This document shows, one piece after another, positions 18,128-27,384 of a DNA stretch of 64,000 bases. Source of the stretch: Actinomyces sp. 432 (GTDB taxonomy: Bacteria; Actinomycetota; Actinomycetes; Actinomycetales; Actinomycetaceae). Both the position numbers and the translations under genes were made by a program. A model generated the notes under the pieces. That model had not been told where the DNA came from. It made no database searches and was given only the letters and a program-made list of their open reading frames with translations. The number at the start of each line of letters is the position of its first letter. The first letter of the stretch is position 1. The stretch spans positions 2,666,001 through 2,730,000 of the forward strand of contig NZ_CP025249.1 of assembly GCF_009930875.1 (NCBI RefSeq), read 5' to 3'.

Positions 18128-19797
18128 TCAGCCCCGCCGCACCAGGGGGAAGGTGATGGTCTCGCGGATGCCCTGCCCGGTCAGGGCCATAAGCAGCCGG
18201 TCCACACCCATGCCCATGCCGCCGCAAGGCGGGAAGCCCTGCTCCATGGCCACCAGGAAGTCCTCGTCCAGCACCATTGCCTCCGGGTCCCCCTTCGCAG
18301 CGGCCAGCGCCTGCGCCTCAAAGCGCTCGCGCTGGATGACCGGGTCGGCCAGCTCTGAGTAGGCGGTAGCCGTCTCGGTGCCGCGGATGTACAGGTCCCA
18401 CTTCTCGGTGAGTCCCGGACGGGAGCGGTGGTAGCGCGTCAGCGGGGAGGTGTCCTCGGGGAAGTCGAAGACGAAGGTCGGCTCCCATAGGTCGTTGCCG
18501 ACCGTCTCCTCGAAGATGTCCTCCACGATCTTGCCGGCCACGGCGTAGTCGTCGACCTCCAGGCCGAGCCGCTCCGCAATCCGGACCAGCTGCTCGCGGG
18601 GGTGGCGACGGTGATCTCCTCCCCCACCGCCTCGGACACGGAGGTGTACAGGTCGAGCCTGCGCCACTGGCCGGACAGGTCGTACTCGGTGCCGTCGGCC
18701 AGGCGCACGATCTCCTCGCCCTCGCTCAGGCCGAAGGCGTCGCGGGCCGCCTGCTGCACCAGGTTCTGGGTCAGCTCGGCCATGCCGTTGTAGTCGGAGT
18801 AGGCCTCGTAGGCCTCCAGGGCCGCGAACTCCGGGGAGTGGGAGGAGTCCATGCCCTCGTTGCGGAAGATCCGGCCGATCTCGAAGACCCGGTCCACTCC
18901 GCCGACCACGGCCCGCTTGAGGTAGATCTCGGTGGCGATGCGCAGGTACAGGTCCATGTCTAGCGCGTTCATGTGCGTGACGAACGGCCGGGCGGCGGCG
19001 CCACCGTGAATCGCCTGCAGCACCGGCGTCTCCAGCTCGACGTAGTCGCGCCCGTAGAAGTTCTCCCGCAGGCTGCGCACGACGGCGGCCCGCGTGCGCA
19101 CCATGTCGCGGGCGGCCGGGCGAGTGAGCAGGTCCAGCTCCCGACGCCGCACCCTCTGCTCCTCCGAGAGCGTCACCGCCTCACCGGCCTCGTTGGTCCA
19201 AGTCTTGGGCAGGGGCCGCAGTGCCTTGGAGGCGATGCGCCACGCGGGGGTGGCGACGGAGTCGTCACCCAGGTTGGTCAGGTCCGCGGGGTCGGCGTCC
19301 GCGCATAGCTCCGGCTCGGCAAAGACGGACAACTCGCCGCGGCGGGAGGCGCCCACGTGCCCGCGGACGAACAGGTGATCGCCCAGGTCGACATCAGTCT
19401 TGAACGCAGCGAGACTCGAGTGGCCCTCGCCCGGCAGGGACTTAGCCGACAGCATCGCCTGAAGAGTCGCGCCGGCACCGTCCTGCAGGGTGACGAAGCA
19501 CAGCCGACCGGTGTTACGCAGGAAGACCACGCGCCCGGCGACCCCCACGACGTCCTCGGTCTCCTCGCCGGCCTGGAGGTGGCCGTAGCGCTCGCGCACG
19601 GCGGCGATCGTGGTGGTCAGCGGCACGGAAACCGGGTACGGCTCCCAGCCCTCTTCGCGCAGGCGCTCGCGCTTGTCGGACCTGATCCGGAACTGGTCGC
19701 CCGACGACGGGGCGGCCTGCCTGGGCTCGGGCCGGGATGCGCTCGGCTCGGCGGCCCGCGGCGCGGAAGTCTGCTGGTTGTCGAGGGCTTCACTCAC
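18128..19797 (-). CDS. lysS: Lysyl-tRNA synthetase, class II (one frameshift)
   Basis: Charges tRNA-Lys in the cytoplasm. An OB-fold anticodon-binding domain lies in the N-terminal third ([20 protein letters not shown]), then the class II core: motif 2 region with [20 protein letters not shown] and motif 3 [16 protein letters not shown]. The frame breaks at the run of five G at 18598-18602: the sequence goes from EEITVATP in one frame to [20 protein letters not shown] in the next. One missing C on the coding strand explains it. Since the enzyme is essential and no second copy is in view, a base-call error is likeliest. Syntenic next to panD/panC in actinobacteria. Confidence 0.92.
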
Positions 19798-19989
19798 GCG
19801 CGCGAGTCTAACCGCTCAGCCCGAGCGCCCCACACCCGGCGACCACCGGCTTCACCGGTGTCGGCCACCGTGGCTGCGACCGCCCCGTTCCGCCTGGTTG
19901 GCATGACCGTGTTGGCCAGGACGGTCACTCGCCCAAGCTGTTGTCCCGTCCCACATCTGGGCCGAGGCCCGGCGAACTCGCACATACTT

Positions 19990-20039
19990 TCATCCACAGG
20001 TTACGACTGCTCTCCGCCGCTGTTGGAGAGTTATCCACA
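19990..20039. promoter_or_regulatory. Pair of DnaA-box-like words TCATCCACA / TTATCCACA
   Basis: A perfect TTATCCACA word at 20031 and a near match at 19990, both followed by GG, lie in the 294-nt gap between the divergent lysS and DUF559 genes. They may regulate the DUF559 gene; nothing else suggests an origin here. Confidence 0.35.
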
Positions 20040-20091
20040 GGCAGGCGCTTGGGGCTACACGACTCGGCGGGCACGAGGTCATCATTCGTTC

Positions 20092-21030
20092 ATGGACATC
20101 AAGCTCGAGCTCCTGCTGGAACGCGTCGCGACCCTGAACGGCGCGGCGTACGACGATGAGGTCGTCCGCGGTGCGCAGGACAAGCGCGCCGTCGAGGCCG
20201 CCCTCGCGGCCGAGCTGCTCTACCGCCCCGCACCGAGATTCCTCGCGATCCCAGGAACAGATCCACGCATCGTCAAGTGCAGGCAGTTTCGAGCGCACCT
20301 GACCTGCGCGAGCGCCGCCGAGGTACTCGGCTACCCCATGTGGGGCAAGCCCGAATCGCTGCACCTGGCGGTGCCCAGTAATCGCGGAGTCAGATCGAGC
20401 CCGCACCGTGACTTGAGCGACGTAGTCGTGCATCGGAAAACACAACTCACACCGATGACTGTGGACGGCTTCCCCCTGGTGGTTCCGGCCGAGGTCGTAG
20501 CCTGCTGCCTGAAATGCCTTGATGAGCTCGACGCCATATGCGTTGCGGATGCTGCACTCCACCGCGGCGACACCACGAAAGCGGAAGTCGCGGAGCTTCT
20601 GACCGGGCGTTACAGCGCCAAGGCCAAACAACGGTTGGAACGCGCAGAACCTGCTACGCGGTCCCCTCTGGAGACTCGTACCAGGCTCGCACTACGTGAC
20701 ATCAACCTGTCGGTGGACACCGGGGTGATCGTCGAGGGGATAGGGGAGGTTGACATGCTGGTTGAGGGATGGCTGATCGTAGAGACGGACGGCTGGGAGT
20801 TCCACTCGTCGAACGAGCAGTTCGCGCTTGATCGCCATCGCGACCAGGCTGCGCTCGCCGCCGGCTACGTGCCCGTGCGCTTGACCGGACAGGATGTTGC
20901 GGCCGGAGAGGAGCGTATTCGCCGCATAGTCGCGCAGGCGATCCTGGGTGCCGCACGCTCAGTTCGCGTTGCCCTTCCCCAAAACCCCGGAATAATGCGG
21001 AATCTTTGTCGGGCTGCGGGGGCGCGCTAA
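20092..21030 (+). CDS. DUF559-type endonuclease-domain protein (AbiEi-like N-terminus)
   Basis: 312 aa. The C-terminal third has a PD-(D/E)XK-like DUF559 fold: GEVDMLVEGWLIVETDGWEFH followed by DRHRDQAALAAGYVPVRLTGQDV, with the D…E/D…R spacing of VSR-like nucleases. The first two thirds are a large alpha/beta region resembling actinobacterial AbiEi-annotated proteins. No toxin partner is adjacent. Such proteins are widespread in Actinobacteria and often variable between strains; the biological role is not established. Confidence 0.65.
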   Translation: MDIKLELLLERVATLNGAAYDDEVVRGAQDKRAVEAALAAELLYRPAPRFLAIPGTDPRIVKCRQFRAHLTCASAAEVLGYPMWGKPESLHLAVPSNRGVRSSPHRDLSDVVVHRKTQLTPMTVDGFPLVVPAEVVACCLKCLDELDAICVADAALHRGDTTKAEVAELLTGRYSAKAKQRLERAEPATRSPLETRTRLALRDINLSVDTGVIVEGIGEVDMLVEGWLIVETDGWEFHSSNEQFALDRHRDQAALAAGYVPVRLTGQDVAAGEERIRRIVAQAILGAARSVRVALPQNPGIMRNLCRAAGAR

Positions 21031-21032
21031 GC

Positions 21033-21069
21033 CTCCAGCGTGCGCCGAGGATGTCGGCGCACGCTGGAG
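21033..21069 (+). terminator. Long perfect hairpin after the DUF559 gene
   Basis: A 16-bp perfect stem (CTCCAGCGTGCGCCGA and its complement) with a GGATG loop starts two bases after the DUF559 stop. A strong intrinsic-type terminator although without a U-run. The further 240 nt to panD hold no convincing gene. Confidence 0.8.
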
Positions 21070-21312
21070 CTACATCAACCAACCGCCCCGATTTTCGGGC
21101 AACCATCACTTTTCCCTGGAATCTAGCCATATTTGGGTATATCGCACGCCGGAGTCTTCATCCCTAAGCGTGCGCCGCCCCTACTCCCAACGTGCGCGAA
21201 CCGTCAGCGGTGGCGCTCAACAGGAGATCCGGCTCCGTATGGTCCGCTAGTGCCGTCGGGAAACGAGGACACGGCATCGGCTCGACTTGCCCAACAGTTA
21301 GCAATGCGCAGT

Positions 21313-21747
21313 TCAGTCACGCACCGCAGCCAGGGGCAGACCAGAGGACCGCAAGCCCTGGAGGCGGGCTACGTCGGAGTCCGCGGGAATCTGTCCGGGC
21401 TCGGTGCCGCGCTCGACAATCTGGTTGTTCTCATCAACGAACACCACGTGCGGCAGATAGTTGCGGGCCTCGTCATCACTCAGCTGGGAGTAGCCGATGA
21501 GAATCACGATGTCGCCGGGACTGACCAGGTGAGCGGCGGCACCGTTGATGCAGATCTCCCCCGCGCCGCGCTCGCCGGGGATGACGTACGTGGAAAGGCG
21601 GCTGCCGTTGGTGCAGTCGCAGATGTCCACCCGCTCGCCGGGCAGCAGGTCCGCCGCGTCCAGCAAATCCGCGTCCACGGTGATCGAGCCGACGTAGTCC
21701 AGGTCGGCCTGCGTCACTGTGGCGCGGTGAATCTTGGACGTCATCAT
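21313..21747 (-). CDS. panD: Aspartate 1-decarboxylase precursor
   Basis: Makes beta-alanine for pantothenate. The proenzyme self-cleaves at Gly-Ser in DYVGSITVD to form the pyruvoyl cofactor; catalytic neighbours are visible in [12 protein letters not shown] and [22 protein letters not shown]. About 143 aa from ATG 21747 (or 21744, better spaced from TAGGA), close to the family size. It belongs functionally with panC and DUF2520 to the right on the same strand, from which it is separated here by the PH-domain pair. Confidence 0.95.
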   Translation of the reverse strand: MMTSKIHRATVTQADLDYVGSITVDADLLDAADLLPGERVDICDCTNGSRLSTYVIPGERGAGEICINGAAAHLVSPGDIVILIGYSQLSDDEARNYLPHVVFVDENNQIVERGTEPGQIPADSDVARLQGLRSSGLPLAAVRD

Positions 21748-21882
21748 CGTCCTAGTGCGACTACTCATCGCTCACAAGCGTAGACGCACCAGACTGGCCC
21801 AACGCAGTGTCGTGACAGAGAAGACAGCGTGAGGAGGACAACGGTCCCTGGACAGTAAGGAGCGGGCCGCCACGCCACTTCA

Positions 21883-21937
21883 ACCGACCTCGGCACGTAA
21901 CTACTACCGACCTCGACGGTCATATCAACCGACCTCG
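21883..21937. repeat. Three ACCGACCTCG repeats
   Basis: Exact 10-bp words at 21883, 21906 and 21928, one roughly every 22 nt (two DNA turns), lie between the PH-domain operon stop and panD; the last one begins one base beyond the stop codon. The helical phasing is compatible with protein binding on one face. Confidence 0.55.
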
Positions 21938-23910
21938 GTGGCGCGAGCGAGCCAGCGGTCCAGGCGCTCGCGCCGGCGGCGCCGCAGCGCCCGCTCGGAG
22001 ATGACGCGTTCAATGCTGGCGGCATCGTTCAGGTCCAGGTTGCTCAAGGAACGGCCGATCTCCGCATCCACCATGTCCAGATGCAGCGCGGCCAGGCCGC
22101 GCCGCCGCGCGAAGGGCCCCTGCACCAGCCGCAGCGACTGGATGCGCTCGTAGGGGATCACGCTGACGCGCCGCCGCCACCGACCAAGCCGCAGCACCAC
22201 GCAGGTGTCGGTCAGTGCGACCGCCTCGCGTCGCCACGCCAAAGGTGAGAACAGACGTCCGCGCGGACTGATGCGAATGAAGCCGCGTCCTGCGGCGCCG
22301 GAATCCAAGTCCACATCGCCCACCCCGTCATGATCGCTCCCGGTAAGAGCCACCTCCAGAAATGCATCCGGATCGGCGACGCCCAAGTCGGGCACCACCA
22401 GCCACAGTGCCCGCAGGGCGGTCTCGCGCCGCCCCACGGGCAGCAGCACATTTGCCCCGGTGTCCTCTACCCCGGAGGACTTGACCTCGGCGGCGCTGCG
22501 CCCGGCAACGCTTACCTCCACTCGCCACCAGTCGGGCCCACGCCACAGCGGCCCCTGTTCGATCTGCACGCCATGCACCCGGCCAGGAGGGAGTGTGGAG
22601 GAGGTCTCCGCAGTCAGCCCGAAGCGCGTTCGAATCCCCGCAGGCGTGGCCGCGGCGCGGAAGCGCCACCCCTTGTCGAAGCGGCTCCATGCGTAAGCCC
22701 CCAGACCGAGCGGTATGGTCAGCATGGGCAGCACGCTGAAGAACACCGCCAGCGCCCTGGTGTCCTGAAAAGCCTCGATTCTCAGCCACACGGCTACCAG
22801 CACCAGGAAGCCGACCAGCACCGCGGCGGTCGCCAGGGTCACTCCGGAGCGGAGCATGGAGCCGATCAGGATGCGGGAGTCCACCTCATACAGGTAGTGC
22901 TCGGCGGCGGACAGCCGCTCCTTCGGGATCGGCTGCGCGGCCACGGCGTCCTCGAATCCGCGGGGCACCGACCGGCCCGCCGCGGCTCCCGCGAGTTGGT
23001 CCCCGCCAGAGCTGGGCGCTTCCCTGGGTGCGCGTCCCAGCTCCCCGGGGGCATGCATCCCGCGCCCCGCGGAAACCGGTCCCGCCGCCCCGTCGGAGTC
23101 AACGAGGCGACTGCGCGGCCCCGCATCCCCATACGGTTCGCCGACTTCGCCAAGCCGCTCCAGACCCGGGCCCGTGCTCGCACTCTGCTCCACTGCCTGA
23201 CCCTCGCCGTGCAGCTGGGCTCCGGCCGCCAGCGACAGGATCCGATCACGCAGCTCCTCCAACTCGCGCGTCCGCAGGAATCCGATCAGTACGTGCGAAT
23301 CGCCACCGCCGGCCACTTCCACCTTCAGCCGCCCCAGCCCGAAGATACGGCCGAGCAGCGGGTGGATGATGTCGACGGACTGGATGCGCGGCAGCCGCGC
23401 GGTGCGCAGTTTCCGATTGAGGACGCCCGTGCGCAGGTAGACGGCGTCATGGTCGACGGCGTATGCGCGCATCCGCCAGGAGAGCCACAGACCGAGGCCA
23501 ATGACCGCCAGGACGCCGACCATTCCCAGCCCAACGCTCAGGATCAGGTTGGACGGCAGGTCGCCCCGGTAGCTTTGAACAGCCGAATACGCCTCCAGGA
23601 TCAACTCGATGTTCTGCCACAGCAGGAAGGCCAGCACCGCCCCGACGATCTTCCAGCCCTCCAGCAGCGGGGTGATGGGGTGCACCCGAGACCACTGCGC
23701 GTCCGGCGGCAGAGAGATGCCCCGTTCCTGGGCGTTCTGGCGCCGGGCATCGGGCAGGGAGGTGCCGCGGGGCCGGGCTCCTCCCCGACGCCGTCCGCCA
23801 CCGCGGAGCGGAGCAGCGTCGCTATGTGACTGAGCGGATTCGTTCTGCGGCAGGCCGGAGGCGTTCTGCGGCAGGCCGGAGGCGCCGGAGGCAGCTGGAA
23901 ACACGTTCAC
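21925..23910 (-). CDS. PH-domain (bPH2/DUF304) membrane protein, large
   Basis: 661 aa of the YdbT-type family. Start is GTG 23910, overlapping the upstream gene's stop by 4 nt. Hydrophobic pairs occur near residues 72-90 and 104-126 (WKIVGAVLAFLLWQNIELIL; LGMVGVLAVIGLGLWLSW) and again in the middle (LATAAVLVGFLVLVAVWL). At least two bPH2 modules are visible, with AVYLRTGVLNRKLRTARLPRIQSVDI and CVVLRLGRWRRRVSVIPYERIQSLRL as the repeated signature sections. A low-complexity insert of about 100 residues separates them. Probably acts with the neighbouring small PH protein at the membrane; role unknown. Confidence 0.8.
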   Translation of the reverse strand: MNVFPAASGASGLPQNASGLPQNESAQSHSDAAPLRGGGRRRGGARPRGTSLPDARRQNAQERGISLPPDAQWSRVHPITPLLEGWKIVGAVLAFLLWQNIELILEAYSAVQSYRGDLPSNLILSVGLGMVGVLAVIGLGLWLSWRMRAYAVDHDAVYLRTGVLNRKLRTARLPRIQSVDIIHPLLGRIFGLGRLKVEVAGGGDSHVLIGFLRTRELEELRDRILSLAAGAQLHGEGQAVEQSASTGPGLERLGEVGEPYGDAGPRSRLVDSDGAAGPVSAGRGMHAPGELGRAPREAPSSGGDQLAGAAAGRSVPRGFEDAVAAQPIPKERLSAAEHYLYEVDSRILIGSMLRSGVTLATAAVLVGFLVLVAVWLRIEAFQDTRALAVFFSVLPMLTIPLGLGAYAWSRFDKGWRFRAAATPAGIRTRFGLTAETSSTLPPGRVHGVQIEQGPLWRGPDWWRVEVSVAGRSAAEVKSSGVEDTGANVLLPVGRRETALRALWLVVPDLGVADPDAFLEVALTGSDHDGVGDVDLDSGAAGRGFIRISPRGRLFSPLAWRREAVALTDTCVVLRLGRWRRRVSVIPYERIQSLRLVQGPFARRRGLAALHLDMVDAEIGRSLSNLDLNDAASIERVISERALRRRRRERLDRWLARATEVG

Positions 23911-24431
23911 AGTCCCGCCATCCTCTGCTCGCCGCGTTCGGACAGCACGCGCCGCAGGCTCTCCGCCTCGGCGACGGGCAACCCGTTGATGGTCGCGTCG
24001 GTGGAGGCCGACGCCGTGTGCAGTTTGACCTCCGCAATACCGAGGTGGCGGGCCAGCGGCCCCTGAGAGGTATCCACGAACTGCATACGCCCATAAGGGA
24101 TCACGCTGATGTGGCGGAACATGATGCCCTTGCGCCACAGGAGGTGCTCGTCAGCCATGGCGTACCCCATGGCCCGCACCTGTCGGGGAATCAGCCAGGC
24201 CTCCCACACCGTAAGTACAACGGCAAGTACGGCCCCGATGTGGAACCAGGGGCTTACCCAGACTCCGGCAACCAGGAAACCGATCAGGAGTACCGCGTTG
24301 AGAATCAGGTTCAGCACCAGGCGGGCGGTGCTCAGGCGTGCGGAGACCGGGCGGAAGCGGATGCCTGCAGGCGTGAAGGGATCGGCTGCTGTAGGCGCGG
24401 AGTCTGGGGAGGAAGGGGAGGAAGGGTACAT
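23907..24431 (-). CDS. PH-domain (bPH2/YdbS-like) membrane protein, small
   Basis: 174 aa from ATG 24431 (AGGAG site 4 nt ahead). Two transmembrane helices (LVLNLILNAVLLIGFLVAGV and FHIGAVLAVVLTVW) are followed by one bPH2 domain with LLWRKGIMFRHISVIPYGRM and QGPLARHLGIAEVKLHTAS. It precedes and overlaps the larger PH protein, the usual YdbS-YdbT arrangement. Confidence 0.85.
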   Translation of the reverse strand: MYPSSPSSPDSAPTAADPFTPAGIRFRPVSARLSTARLVLNLILNAVLLIGFLVAGVWVSPWFHIGAVLAVVLTVWEAWLIPRQVRAMGYAMADEHLLWRKGIMFRHISVIPYGRMQFVDTSQGPLARHLGIAEVKLHTASASTDATINGLPVAEAESLRRVLSERGEQRMAGL

Positions 24432-24540
24432 GCTGCTCCTGACGCGATGTGTCGTGTCGGACCGAGACCGAGCATCGCAACCATGCGCGAGCACCCGCAT
24501 CCTCCCACGGTAGGACCCACTTCCGCCCCGGCTCCTGCCA

Positions 24541-24675
24541 GGGTGCCACCCGGCCCCTGGGTGGCGCCGTTCAGGCCTGCTACCGGCGACTCCGAATGCC
24601 TCATGCCGCCGGACTCCTGGGTGGCGCCGTTCAGACTTGCTGCCGGCGACTCCGAATGCCTCGTGCCGTCCGGGT
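24541..24675. repeat. Tandem 60-bp repeat, about two and a quarter copies
   Basis: Two units of exactly 60 bp, with core TGGGTGGCGCCGTTCAG…GGCGACTCCGAATGCCTC and few differences, plus the start of a third, fill the gap of about 316 nt between the small PH-domain gene and the panC stop. No gene is evident here. Confidence 0.8.
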
Positions 24676-24747
24676 CCCCGGGTGGTGCCGCCCGCCCGGG
24701 CCCGACGGCACCCGGCGCCCGCCCTGGCCCGCGGCGGGCCGGCGGAC

Positions 24748-25749
24748 TCACCCCAGCTCGACGAGCGTGTTGTCGATCAGGCGGGTGGTGCCGACGCGTG
24801 CGGCGAGCGCCAGCAGGCCGTGGGCGTGCTGGCCGGGCGTGTTCTCCGACTGCCCGGTGCCCGCCCGGCCCGATTCCTGCTGGTTCTGGGGCTCCAGGCC
24901 GAGTCCCGCCCCGGCCAGGTCAGTGAAGGAGTCGGGGTCGACGACGGCGACGTAGTCGACCTCCACGCCGGCCTCGGCCTCGAGCACCTCCTGGGCGGCG
25001 GCACGGATGGCGGCCGGGCTCGCACCGTCCCGGGCGGCCGCGCGCCCCGCCTCCAGCGCACGCGACAGCGCGAGCGCGCGCTCGCGTTCGACGTCGGACA
25101 GGTAGGCGTTGCGTGAGCTCATGGCCAGGCCGTCGGCTTCGCGGCGGATGTCGACGGGGACGATCTCAACGGGGACCGCCAGGTCGCGCACCATGGCCTT
25201 CACGACGGCGAGCTGCTGGGCGTCCTTGCGGCCGAACATGGCCCAGCGCGGCGCGGTCAAGTGCATCAGGGACAGCACCACCTGGCACACCCCGGCGAAG
25301 TGGGTGGGGCGGGTGCGGCCCTCCAGGACGGTTGCCAACGGACCGGGGTCGATGCGCACCTGCGGCTCGCCGTCGGGGTACATGACCTCGGGGGTGGGGG
25401 CGAATACCACCAGGCGCCCCACCGAAAGTGCCCCGTCAGCCCCCGTCAGGACGGCGGCCAGGCCGTCCAGGTCGGCCTCCAGGGTGCGGGGGTAGGCGTC
25501 CAGGTCCTCACCGGGCGCGAACTGGAGCGGGTTGACGAAGATCGTGACGACGACGGTGCCGCCCGCCCCTACGCGGCGGGCCGCCTCGCGCACGAGGTCG
25601 AAGTGGCCCTCGTGTAGGGCACCCATGGTCATGACGACGGCGCGCGGGGCGCTGTCCCCGGCCAGGGTTGCGGCGAGCTCCTCCCGGGTCCGGGCGAGAA
25701 CGGTGTTGGCGGCGTGGGAGGACGTGTCCGGGGTGGTCGAGACGGTCAT
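24748..25749 (-). CDS. panC: Pantothenate synthetase
   Basis: Condenses pantoate with beta-alanine using ATP. 333 aa with the ATP-binding VVMTMGALHEGHFDLVREA (HxGH motif), FVNPLQFAPGEDLDAYPRTL, FGRKDAQQLAVVKAMV, and MSSRNAYLSDVER (KMSKS-like) motifs in order. A low-complexity insertion (about residues 280-315: LEPQNQQESGRAGTGQ onward) extends the C-terminal domain before the usual RLIDNTLVEL end. Same strand and context as the DUF2520 gene. Confidence 0.96.
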   Translation of the reverse strand: MTVSTTPDTSSHAANTVLARTREELAATLAGDSAPRAVVMTMGALHEGHFDLVREAARRVGAGGTVVVTIFVNPLQFAPGEDLDAYPRTLEADLDGLAAVLTGADGALSVGRLVVFAPTPEVMYPDGEPQVRIDPGPLATVLEGRTRPTHFAGVCQVVLSLMHLTAPRWAMFGRKDAQQLAVVKAMVRDLAVPVEIVPVDIRREADGLAMSSRNAYLSDVERERALALSRALEAGRAAARDGASPAAIRAAAQEVLEAEAGVEVDYVAVVDPDSFTDLAGAGLGLEPQNQQESGRAGTGQSENTPGQHAHGLLALAARVGTTRLIDNTLVELG

Positions 25750-25806
25750 GACCCAACGCTAGATGATCCGGTTCCTGCCTGCGCCGCCTGATCCTGAGGC
25801 GCAACG

Positions 25807-26826
25807 CTAGCCGGCGGGCTCAGCGGGCGCTTGTGGCGGTTCCGGCGGCTCGTCCAGGGCCTCACGCAGCGCATGCGCCTGTTGCGCACCCAGTGCGCCG
25901 GTCTCTTCTCGGCGCGTCACGGTGGCCTGGGCAAGCGCCCGGTAGGTTGCGACGACGTCGTCCAGTCGCTGCCCGTTGGCGTCGCGCAGCTTGGTCAAGG
26001 CCGCCAGGTGGGTACGGACCGTGCCGGCGTCGCCACGCGCGACCGGCCCCGTCAGGCCTGCCTCGCCCTCTCTCAGGGCGCGATCCAGGGCGGTGGACAG
26101 CAGCGGGGCGAGGGTGGCGGCGCCATCTTCCACGCCGGCGGCCGAGAGGATGCGCACCGCCTGGTTCACCAGCGTCACCAGGTGGTTGGCGCCGTGCGCG
26201 AGGGCGGCGTGGTAGGCGGGCCGGGAGTCCTCCGGCAGGACGAATGGCTCCCCGCCCAGTTCTACTGCGAGCGCCTGCCCGATCGGCAGTACGGCGGCGG
26301 GGGCGGTGACGGCCATGGGGCAGCCGACCAGGCGTGCAACGTCGGTGGAGAAGCCACCGAAGGTCATGGCCGGGTGGATGGCGAGTGGGATGGCGCCGCA
26401 GCGGCGAGCCGGCTCGAGCACGCCTACGCCGTATGCGCCGGAGGTGTGCACCACCAGTTGTCCAGGCTGCCAGCGCTTCAGGTCGGCCAGGCCCTGGACG
26501 AGGTCTGCCAGGGCGTCGTCGGGGACGGCCAGGAGTACCAGCTCAGCACGTTCGACAATGTTCGCTACGTCCAGCAGGGGGACGCCGGGAAGAAGCAGCT
26601 CGGCGCGCTCGCGCGAGGCCTCGGAGACGGCGTGCACGCCGATGATCTGGTGGTCCACCGCGCGTAGGGCGGAGCCGAGCACCGCGCCGACCCGGCCGGC
26701 GCTGATGATGCCGACTCCGAGCCGGCCGGGCCGACCCGGGCGGGGCAGAGGGGTCGCTGATGATTCGGGGCCGGGGGCGGCGTCGGGGGCAGGCCGGGAG
26801 TCGTGGGCATGAGGCGATGCTCTCAC
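25807..26826 (-). CDS. DUF2520/Rossmann-like protein
   Basis: 339 aa. N-terminal NAD(P)-binding Rossmann fold (LGVGIISAGRVGAVLGSAL) and C-terminal DUF2520 domain (AYHAALAHGANHLVTLVNQA). It is always found beside panC in actinobacteria and resembles ketopantoate-reductase-like proteins, so a role in pantothenate synthesis is often suggested but not proven. GTG 26826 is the annotated start; the Pro/Ala-rich first 30 residues are poorly constrained. Confidence 0.88.
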   Translation of the reverse strand: MRASPHAHDSRPAPDAAPGPESSATPLPRPGRPGRLGVGIISAGRVGAVLGSALRAVDHQIIGVHAVSEASRERAELLLPGVPLLDVANIVERAELVLLAVPDDALADLVQGLADLKRWQPGQLVVHTSGAYGVGVLEPARRCGAIPLAIHPAMTFGGFSTDVARLVGCPMAVTAPAAVLPIGQALAVELGGEPFVLPEDSRPAYHAALAHGANHLVTLVNQAVRILSAAGVEDGAATLAPLLSTALDRALREGEAGLTGPVARGDAGTVRTHLAALTKLRDANGQRLDDVVATYRALAQATVTRREETGALGAQQAHALREALDEPPEPPQAPAEPAG

Positions 26827-26895
26827 GGCACGCGAGTGTGCCCCGAGTGCCGTCGTGCGGGTCCTGTTCGCCGGTCTGCCCCTCCCGGCGACTGC

Positions 26896-27384
26896 TCAAG
26901 CTGTGCTGCCATGCGGGGAGGACCCGGAGTGCAGGTCGTCGTCATCATCCTCACCGATCGCGCACCAGTGCTCAACCAGCAGGCCGATGCCGGTCCACAC
27001 CACGCAGGCCGCCAGGCAGGCGCCGGCCGAACGCGCCAGGGACGTCATTGCCGGCGAGTCCAGGTGGAGTAGTGCGACGGCGAGACCTCCGGCGTATACG
27101 CCACCGATGACGGCGCCGACCCGCGCGGATGCCTGCGCGGCGGCCGCCGTGGTGGCGGCCCCCGTTGGGGTCATCCAGGTGGGTTCGTGCTCGCGCAGGC
27201 GCCGCACCGCCAAGCCCGCGATCAGCACGATCGCTGCGATGGCGATGGCGACCGCCGCCCCCCAGGGCGTCAAGGAGACGACCCAGCCGAGGTGGCGCAG
27301 CATGAGATCCGATGCCGCCCAGGCGAGCACACCGGGACCGATAAAGCACGCGAGGACCGTCGTCCAGCGCGTGCGGCGCATCAT
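26896..27384 (-). CDS. DUF3180 membrane protein
   Basis: 162 aa from ATG 27384, overlapping the folBK stop by 4 nt. Four hydrophobic helices (TTVLACFIGPGVLAWAASDL, AAVAIAIAAIVLIAGLAV, and two more) and an acidic C-terminus. DUF3180 proteins follow folK in actinobacteria with no known function; a link to folate metabolism is only inferred from this conserved order. Confidence 0.88.
   Translation of the reverse strand: MMRRTRWTTVLACFIGPGVLAWAASDLMLRHLGWVVSLTPWGAAVAIAIAAIVLIAGLAVRRLREHEPTWMTPTGAATTAAAAQASARVGAVIGGVYAGGLAVALLHLDSPAMTSLARSAGACLAACVVWTGIGLLVEHWCAIGEDDDDDLHSGSSPHGSTA

Noticed and set aside
20031..20039. DnaA boxes as a possible replication origin
   Set aside because: Only one perfect and one imperfect box, no AT-rich unwinding region, no dnaA/dnaN or rep gene nearby.
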